This document shows positions 31,446 to 36,238 of a stretch of 36,238 bases of DNA, piece by piece. The translations under genes were made by a program, and so were the position numbers. Every line of letters starts with the position of its first letter. Position 1 is the stretch's first letter. This stretch comes from an uncultured Oscillospiraceae bacterium (lineage in GTDB: Bacteria; Bacillota; Clostridia; Oscillospirales; Oscillospiraceae): positions 1 through 36,238 of the forward strand of contig CAKUEH010000024.1 of NCBI GenBank assembly GCA_934646185.1, given 5' to 3'. A model generated the notes under the pieces. It did not search any database. It was not told the origin of the DNA and saw nothing but the letters and a program-made list of their open reading frames with translations.

Positions 31446-31471
31446 GTTCGTTTCTCCTTCTCAAAATCAAT

Positions 31472-32083
31472 TTATTCCCGCGTAGGTATAGCCTTTTGAA
31501 TGGCCTCCCGCACGGTGTCCTTAGTGGGAGCTGTGCCGTCCCGTTCTGCCGCGGCTTGCAGCGCCATCAGGCGGCTGCGGACAGAGGGGCGGGCATCAGC
31601 CTTCTCCGCAGCCGGTTCCGTAGACGCTCTCGCACCAGTCCCGCGCTCGGTCAAGCTGTTCTCGGACGGAGCGCGGGCGTTCTCTTTTTTTGCGGCAATA
31701 TCCTCCTTCACCGGGGCGGGATAGCCCATGCGTTCAAAAATGCGGTTGATCTGCTTGGCGTCCTTGGCTTTTGCCATAATTTCTACCGTCCCGGTCTTTT
31801 CCACCTTATTGACGATGGGGTAAAACAGGACGCCGTAGCGTTTGGCTTCCATCTGAAAGCCCTTCAAGTCCTCCTGCTTGACGGAAAAGATCGTCAACTC
31901 CTCGCCGTCATGGATCAGGCGCTTGAGGTTGGTTTTACCGGCGAGCTTCTGATTGTCGTTGGCAAGGGCAATCAACAGGGCGGCAAGATTTTTCGCCCCC
32001 AGCCCTGCCAGCTTAAGGGCACTCTCGGTGATCTGGATGCCCTCACGCACCATCAGGTCAGCGGTTTCACCGTTGGTACTCAT
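31472..32083 (-). CDS. pcfB: PcfB-family conjugation accessory protein (DUF3801)
   Basis: A 203-residue protein. Its conserved N-terminal domain (MSTNGETADLMVREGIQITESALKL, through FSVKQEDLKGFQMEAKRYGVLFYPIV and a GTVEIMAK strand) is the PcfB/DUF3801 family; the C-terminal 70 residues are low-complexity and charged. In pCF10-type systems PcfB is a relaxosome component that docks on the coupling protein. ATG 32083 has AAGGAGG at 9-10 nt and overlaps the relaxase end by 17 nt, so translation is coupled. Confidence 0.92.
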   Translation of the reverse strand: MSTNGETADLMVREGIQITESALKLAGLGAKNLAALLIALANDNQKLAGKTNLKRLIHDGEELTIFSVKQEDLKGFQMEAKRYGVLFYPIVNKVEKTGTVEIMAKAKDAKQINRIFERMGYPAPVKEDIAAKKENARAPSENSLTERGTGARASTEPAAEKADARPSVRSRLMALQAAAERDGTAPTKDTVREAIQKAIPTRE

Positions 32084-33416
32084 GCTCGTGTTCCTCCTTG
32101 TTCTTTAGATTTTTCTGCCGTTCAGCCTGCGCCTGCTGGCACTGCTGGGATACCCTCGGAATGTCCGATTGTATCCTGCGGCACAGACGCAGCTCCCCGC
32201 GCTTTTCCCGCAGGGCGGCAGTCTGCTGTTGGATCTCCGCGCTGTACTTGGCTTGTGCTTCTTCATCGTTGGTGTTCCTCCTTTCCTGATAAAGTGGTTT
32301 TCTCTGCTCCTCTAACAAGCGAATGTCCCACTCCAGCAAACGGATGCGCTGCTCCAGCTCCGTTTCGGTAGTGATTCCGCTTGATAAAAGGTATTTGAAT
32401 TGCTGCTCATACCGCTCCAAATGAATGACCTCCCGCTTGACGGAAAAGGGCAGCTTGGGCGGCAGCTTTTTCCGCCTGCCCCCACGCAGCAGATAGAGGT
32501 AGCGGAGGTATAGTGCGTAAAATCCTGTAATTTTCTTTTTTCGGGTGGTATTCAGCTTACCTTTCGCGCGATAGCGCTTGACCGTACAGACGGTATGGAT
32601 AACAACAGGCGCGGCCATACCGCCGCGCCGCTGTCGGGAAAGCCGCTGCAAAATATCTGCTTCGGTATAACCCTCGCCCAAACTGTCCAACCGGATTGCC
32701 CGTTTTGTGCCGCGTGGTTTGACGGTGGTGTATTTTCGATTGGGGCCGCGGCGCACCTCATAGCCGTTTTTTCGCAGCAGCATGAGAAAGGTATCGTAGG
32801 TGTAGGCTTGGTGGATGATGGCGTCAATGTCGGCGCGGATGATGCCGCGCACGGTAGGCTTGCCGCCCTGCTCCGCCTTCCACTCAGCGTAATGCTTGCC
32901 CTTGCCCTGCGGGGTGATGACGGATAAATCATTCTCCCGGCATAGCGCGTCCGAAGTACCGCGCACATCGTTGTAATAACTCTCTGGGCTGGAATGATAC
33001 TTGTGGCCGTCCGTGCGGGAGACAGAATTGACCACGATGTGATTATGGGGATGGGCCTTGTCCAAATGTGTCCCGATGACGGCTTCAAAATCCTCACCGA
33101 ATAATCGCCGCGCAAACTCGCACCCGATCTCATGGGCCTGCTCCGGCGTCACCTCGCCAGGAGCAAAGGATTGGATGAAGTGGTAGCCGAGAACGCCGCC
33201 CGTCTTTTTGTATTTCTTTTTCGTTTTCTGCATGGCAGCAAAGGCGGTTTCGGCAGACCGGCAGTTCAGCGTGGTCACAAAGCGCACGGTATCGGTTTTC
33301 TCCGGGTCAGCGGTGTAGACGATCCGCTCGTCCAGCTCGGTCTTTTCCCCATTGACGGCGTACTTCACGCGGTCGTCCAGCCTTGCGCGGATGGCGAATA
33401 CCTTGGTGTATGCCAT
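32067..33416 (-). CDS. MOBP-type relaxase (MobA/VirD2-like)
   Basis: A 449-residue conjugative relaxase. The nicking domain is N-terminal: a candidate catalytic Tyr19 in VKYAVN, and the metal-binding motif LDKAHPHNHIVVNSV with His122, His124 and His126 (HxDxxHxHNH type of MOBP). The middle section is basic, and the C-terminal third (about 340-449) is a Gln/Glu/Arg-rich predicted coiled coil. It cleaves one strand at oriT and pilots it into the recipient. ATG 33416 lies 1 nt beyond the MobC stop (TGACATG). Confidence 0.93.
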   Translation of the reverse strand: MAYTKVFAIRARLDDRVKYAVNGEKTELDERIVYTADPEKTDTVRFVTTLNCRSAETAFAAMQKTKKKYKKTGGVLGYHFIQSFAPGEVTPEQAHEIGCEFARRLFGEDFEAVIGTHLDKAHPHNHIVVNSVSRTDGHKYHSSPESYYNDVRGTSDALCRENDLSVITPQGKGKHYAEWKAEQGGKPTVRGIIRADIDAIIHQAYTYDTFLMLLRKNGYEVRRGPNRKYTTVKPRGTKRAIRLDSLGEGYTEADILQRLSRQRRGGMAAPVVIHTVCTVKRYRAKGKLNTTRKKKITGFYALYLRYLYLLRGGRRKKLPPKLPFSVKREVIHLERYEQQFKYLLSSGITTETELEQRIRLLEWDIRLLEEQRKPLYQERRNTNDEEAQAKYSAEIQQQTAALREKRGELRLCRRIQSDIPRVSQQCQQAQAERQKNLKNKEEHEHEYQR

Positions 33417-33417
33417 G

Positions 33418-33726
33418 TCACAGCCGCTCCGCGATGTTCCAGATTGTTTCCTGCGCCGCCGTGATCGCGGCGATGTCCTCACCGCTGGCAAAGCCGCGGG
33501 CGTTGACTGTGCGGGCAATCTGATTGATGTTGTTGCCGATGGCGGCAAGTTGGCGGCGAATCTCGGCGTATTCGTTGGGTGGCCTTGGCCGCATTTTTTC
33601 ACCGGCGATCAATGCCCGAAGATAGACCTCCGTAGGGAAACCGGAAATTGCCACCTGCTCCTTTAGGTGCCGGTGTTCCGCTTCGTTCAATCGGAGAAGA
33701 ATAGAGATAGATCGTTTTCTGATAAT
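33418..33726 (-). CDS. mobC: MobC-like relaxosome accessory protein with apparent ATT start
   Basis: A protein of about 102 residues of the MobC family: RLNEAEHRHLKEQVAISGFPTEVYLRALI, then AAIGNNINQIARTVNARG with the family's NNxNQxA motif. It helps the relaxase melt oriT. The first ATG- or TTG-type start (TTG 33690) cuts off the expected basic strand and has no ribosome site. ATT 33726 restores the typical N-terminus (I/M-I-R-K-R-S-I-S-I-L-L-R-L-N) and is preceded by AAGGAGG at 5 nt. ATC 33723 is an alternative. It sits beside the oriT candidate. Confidence 0.83.
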   Translation of the reverse strand: MIRKRSISILLRLNEAEHRHLKEQVAISGFPTEVYLRALIAGEKMRPRPPNEYAEIRRQLAAIGNNINQIARTVNARGFASGEDIAAITAAQETIWNIAERL

Positions 33727-33750
33727 AGATTCCTCCTTGAAATAGGATGG

Positions 33751-33850
33751 GGTCTTAGGGGACTTACTCCCCTAACAAGCGCATTTGGATAGCCAAATGC
33801 TATGCTTGCGACTGCAAAGCAGCCGCAGGCCGCTTGCAGTCCTAACCCAG
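33751..33850. other. Candidate origin of transfer (oriT) with three inverted repeats
   Basis: In the gap between the Toprim gene and mobC lie three hairpins: TTAGGGGA-5-TCCCCTAA (33755-33775), GCATTTGG-4-CCAAATGC (33781-33800, extendable by CAAGC/GCTTG past a 3-nt bulge) and GACTGCAAaGC with GCTTGCAGTC (33810-33841). No gene fits here. Placement next to mobC and the relaxase is the normal oriT location. The nick site is not identified. Confidence 0.65.
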
Positions 33851-33863
33851 CCGAAAAAGAAAA

Positions 33864-34820
33864 TCAGCGTGCGTCACCGCCACGGGTTCTTACCCTGCCG
33901 CTGATCCCTTTCACAAGCTGGAGCTGGTCGTTGTAGTCCTTTCCGCGGCGGGGTGGGTTGTCAATGACCTCATACTCGGAAAGTCTCTTTTGTATGGCTG
34001 CCGATGCCGCCCGTCCCGGTTCATCGTTGTCCAGACACAGCACGATCCGTTTCACGCCGGGGTTATCCTTCAGGTATTGCTCCAACGCTGCGGGGAATCG
34101 GATGGAGCCATCCTTCCGTGGCTGATAGATGCCGGAGAGGGACAGCGTATTGGCGGCGCGCCAATCCTGCCCCCGCAGCTTCAGCAGCGTCAGGTAAGAA
34201 AGGGCGTCAATGGCAGCTTCAAATACACAGAGGGTTTTGCCACCGGCGCGGAGGGGAACGGCAAAGGAAAACCGCTTATCACTGCCGGGGACTTCACCGG
34301 CAAAGGTGGTATCCGAAAGAGTTCCGCGCAGCGCACCATAGGCAGGCTTTCCATGTTCATAACCCACGAATACGCAGTTATGACGCTCGGCATCCTCGTA
34401 AAGCTGCCCGTGCTTGATGCAGTGGTTGATGATCTCCGCATCAATGCCCCGGCTCCGCAGATATGCAAAAACACGCCGATTGTCGGCGTGTTTGGGTGGC
34501 AGGATAAATTCAGTTTTCAGAAGCGGTGCAGTACGCATTGGCGTGGGCGGCACACGAGGCAATTCTCCAAGGATGCGCTGAACGGCATCCAGAAAGGAAA
34601 GTCCCTCCACGCGGGTCAGATAGTCCAGCGCATTCGTGCCGCCGATGTTCCGCGACCACCAGCACCATTTCCCGTTGGAGATTTTCAGGGAATCGTGGGT
34701 GCGGGTAGTGTAGGTGTTCCCGCCGATATGGACCAGCTCCTCCGGATCAAAGCGGCGCAGGTAGGTCAGCAGGTCCATCTCGCGGGCGGTGGCGATCTGG
34801 TCTTTTGATAGATAGGGCAC
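33864..34820 (-). CDS. DUF3991/Toprim-domain protein (primase-like)
   Basis: A 318-residue protein with an N-terminal DUF3991 region (LSKDQIATAREMDLL, WCWWSRNIGG, ALDYLTRVEGLSFLDAVQRIL) and a C-terminal Toprim domain, with Glu in CVFEAAIDALSYL and the acidic motif LCLDNDEPG. Such proteins are common beside relaxases in Firmicute elements and may prime or process transferred DNA. GTG 34820 has AGGAG 9 nt upstream. An in-frame ATG at 34829 is directly against AGGAG and so poorly spaced. The frame extends further upstream into Fic gene DNA but is not coding there. Confidence 0.87.
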   Translation of the reverse strand: MPYLSKDQIATAREMDLLTYLRRFDPEELVHIGGNTYTTRTHDSLKISNGKWCWWSRNIGGTNALDYLTRVEGLSFLDAVQRILGELPRVPPTPMRTAPLLKTEFILPPKHADNRRVFAYLRSRGIDAEIINHCIKHGQLYEDAERHNCVFVGYEHGKPAYGALRGTLSDTTFAGEVPGSDKRFSFAVPLRAGGKTLCVFEAAIDALSYLTLLKLRGQDWRAANTLSLSGIYQPRKDGSIRFPAALEQYLKDNPGVKRIVLCLDNDEPGRAASAAIQKRLSEYEVIDNPPRRGKDYNDQLQLVKGISGRVRTRGGDAR

Positions 34821-34843
34821 AGTGTTCATCTCCTGGAGACATG

Positions 34844-34874
34844 AAAAAAGCGCAAGCATTTCTGCCTGCGCTTT
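34844..34874 (-). terminator. Terminator of the Fic gene
   Basis: On the minus strand AAAGCGCAGGCA-GAAA-TGCTTGCGCTTT forms a 12-bp stem with one wobble and a stable GAAA loop, followed by more T (T run 34849-34844). It lies between the Fic stop and the ribosome site of the Toprim gene. Confidence 0.85.
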
Positions 34875-34881
34875 AGACTTA

Positions 34882-36021
34882 TTAAGTTCCATTTCTGAGT
34901 ATTTCAAGATATGCTTCGTAAGAAAACACACGATTTCGTGCTGCATTTGTCGTTTCACGCAGGATACCCAACTCCACAAGCGTCTTTACCGCGGTAGAAG
35001 TCGTGTTATAGCTGATTTTAAGAGCCTCTGATGTGTGCTTAATATCAATGATAGGATGCTTTTCAAGGTAATCGAACAGCATACGCAGATTATCCTTTTT
35101 CCGCTTTGGCTTTGGCAACAAAGCGATATTCTTTTCATGTAGTTTTGAGAGCTTTTCTATAGATTCCACAGCATCTGAGGCTGCGGAATCTACTGCCTCC
35201 AAGAAGAATTTTACCCATTGCTCGTAGTTTCCGCTTCTGCGTACCTCGCTGATTCGGTCATAGTATTCCACCTGATTCTTTTTCAGAAAGTAGGACACAT
35301 AGATAACTGGTTCCTTCAGTAATCCCTGTTCCATCAGATAAAGCAAAATCAGCAATCTGCCGATTCGTCCATTGCCATCCAAAAACGGGTGAATCGTTTC
35401 AAATTGATAGTGGATCAAGGCAGCCCGTACCAGAGGATCATAGTCCTGATTTTCGTTGATATACTTTTCCAGATCCGACATAGCAGTCACCATATCTTCC
35501 GGATTTGGCGGAATATATCGCGCATCCTTCAAGCCGCAACCGGCAGGGCCAATCCAGTTCTGTGAGCGTCGAAATTCTCCGGGGTTCTTTTCCTGCCCAC
35601 GGACGCCTTCCAACAAAATAGCATGAGCTTCACGGAAAAGACGGTTACAAATAGGAAGTTCATGAAGCCTTGTAAGGGCATATTGAGCTGCCTTTACATA
35701 GTTCACGACATCTGCTGTATCCAAGTTTGCGTTGGTATCAAGCTCAGGGTCAAGGATGTCGTCCAAGGTACATTGTGTTCCTTCCATCTGCGAGGACATG
35801 AGCGCCTCTTTGCGGACATACATAGATATAAACAGCTCGGCGTTTGGAATCAATTGGGCAGAAACATCCAACTGCTTCAAACTGCGGCTTGCCTTGACCA
35901 GAATTTGAAGCATATCCTCATCGAATTCAAGTCCCGGAACTGGTGGAAGTGGATTAGGACAAAATGACTGATATGAAGTATCTCCCGGCATATTATTGAC
36001 AAATTTACCTGCTCGGTTCAT
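34882..36021 (-). CDS. Fic-family protein with inhibitory motif and C-terminal winged helix
   Basis: A 379-residue class II Fic protein. The inhibitory helix motif S-x3-E-G (Ser76 to Glu80-Gly81, SSQMEGT) and the catalytic HPFLDGNGRIGR at 211-222 are both intact. The last 70 residues (RKKDNLRMLFDYLEKHPIIDIKHTSEAL) form a predicted winged helix. Fic enzymes attach AMP to protein hydroxyls; the helix motif blocks ATP until released. ATG 36021 has GGAGG 11 nt upstream. It has its own promoter with a 15-bp palindrome over it and its own terminator. It is richer in A/T than the transfer genes and interrupts them, so it is probable cargo, regulating itself through the winged helix. Confidence 0.9.
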   Translation of the reverse strand: MNRAGKFVNNMPGDTSYQSFCPNPLPPVPGLEFDEDMLQILVKASRSLKQLDVSAQLIPNAELFISMYVRKEALMSSQMEGTQCTLDDILDPELDTNANLDTADVVNYVKAAQYALTRLHELPICNRLFREAHAILLEGVRGQEKNPGEFRRSQNWIGPAGCGLKDARYIPPNPEDMVTAMSDLEKYINENQDYDPLVRAALIHYQFETIHPFLDGNGRIGRLLILLYLMEQGLLKEPVIYVSYFLKKNQVEYYDRISEVRRSGNYEQWVKFFLEAVDSAASDAVESIEKLSKLHEKNIALLPKPKRKKDNLRMLFDYLEKHPIIDIKHTSEALKISYNTTSTAVKTLVELGILRETTNAARNRVFSYEAYLEILRNGT

Positions 36022-36065
36022 CTGTTCATGCGCCTCCTTTTGAAAGAAGTTGAAATATACTCTCT

Positions 36066-36094
36066 ACTATACCTGCTTTATTTCAAAAAGACAA
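36066..36094 (-). promoter_or_regulatory. Promoter of the Fic gene
   Basis: Minus strand TTGTCT (36094-36089), 17 nt, TATAGT (36071-36066). The operator palindrome covers the -35 box and most of the spacer. Confidence 0.75.
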
Positions 36095-36112
36095 TCACTT
36101 TTTGAAATAAAG
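36076..36112. promoter_or_regulatory. Perfect 15-bp palindromic operator at the Fic promoter
   Basis: CTTTATTTCAAAAAG (36076-36090), 7 nt, CTTTTTGAAATAAAG (36098-36112). A further half-copy, TTATTTCAAAAA, lies at 36130-36141. The position over the -35 region and spacer predicts repression, most simply by the Fic protein's own winged helix. Confidence 0.75.
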
Positions 36113-36146
36113 TCATTTGTTCCTTTGCCTTATTTCAAAAACGATT

Positions 36147-36238
36147 TTATCTCTCCGGCGCGTCCTTTTTCACCGCCTTTCGCTCCACACTGCGCTCCGG
36201 CTTGGCAAGCTGCTCCATCGCGGCATTGATCACGCAGG
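36147..36238 (-). CDS. C-terminal tail of an unidentified element gene (runs off the right edge)
   Basis: The minus strand is open from the window edge to TAA at 36149-36147. The last 29 residues read CVINAAMEQLAKPERSVERK and end in KDAPER. The basic, low-complexity ending and the GC-rich composition match the other transfer-region genes and contrast with the AT-rich Fic unit. It is too short to assign a family. Confidence 0.5.
   Translation of the reverse strand, partial: CVINAAMEQLAKPERSVERKAVKKDAPER

Noticed and set aside
33418..33690. TTG 33690 as the MobC start
   Set aside because: It has no ribosome site and removes the conserved basic strand; ATT 33726 follows AAGGAGG directly.

Overview
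The window joins two unlike pieces of DNA from what is probably a gut Clostridia-class Firmicute (Oscillospirales-like). This rests on AGGAGG-type ribosome binding sites, a tripartite TRAP sugar-acid locus common in that group, and a Tn1549/CTn-type conjugation module. I cannot name a species.

Positions 1 to about 12.9 kb form a chromosomal sugar-acid (hexuronate/aldonate) utilisation locus built as a divergon around an IclR regulator. On the minus strand, starting from one good promoter at 8410-8438, lie a KDPG aldolase fused to a VOC-like domain, a PfkB-type KDG kinase, an RraA-like protein, TRAP transporter genes dctP, dctQ and dctM, galM, an Ldh2-family dehydrogenase and the start of a LarA-like racemase. 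On the plus strand lie iclR, an SDR oxidoreductase, a UxuA-like dehydratase, a 6-phosphogluconolactonase-like propeller protein and a YcxB-like membrane protein, closed by a strong bidirectional terminator. The likely flow is uptake by TRAP, lactone opening and epimerisation, oxidation or reduction by SDR/Ldh2, dehydration by the UxuA-like enzyme to 2-keto-3-deoxygluconate (KDG), then kinase and aldolase to pyruvate and glyceraldehyde-3-phosphate. A shared palindrome, TAATTTC-N7-GAAATTA, with a degenerate copy and a half-site, sits against both divergent promoters and is the probable IclR operator.

Positions 12.9-13.7 kb are the junction. They hold a small hypothetical gene and a short minus-strand unit with a promoter, two tiny ORFs that each have a Shine-Dalgarno sequence, and two tandem intrinsic terminators. 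This looks like an attenuation leader that has lost its gene.

From 13.7 kb to the right edge, every convincing gene is on the minus strand and belongs to an integrative conjugative element. In transcription order these are an unidentified gene tail, Fic, a DUF3991/Toprim protein, a probable oriT, MobC, a MOBP relaxase, PcfB, an ArdC-like protein, a membrane-anchored surface protein, a sortase, a stalk-domain protein, a 1727-residue SpaA/CnaB adhesin, VirD4, Maff2, DUF2971, TrbL, a zinc-ribbon protein, PrgI, VirB4 and an NlpC/P60 hydrolase. No integrase is visible; it should lie beyond the right edge if the element is intact. Three AT-rich genes (Fic, DUF2971, zinc ribbon) carry their own promoters and hairpins and are wedged between conjugation genes like phage morons.

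The points most worth following are: the adhesin, which ends exactly at LPKTGY and is separated by one TAA, in the same frame, from VirD4, whose first transmembrane segment follows; the sortase/adhesin/surface-protein block as an element-encoded mating-contact apparatus; the orphan attenuator; the Fic gene with a 15-bp perfect operator; an apparent ATT start for MobC; and the three-hairpin oriT candidate.
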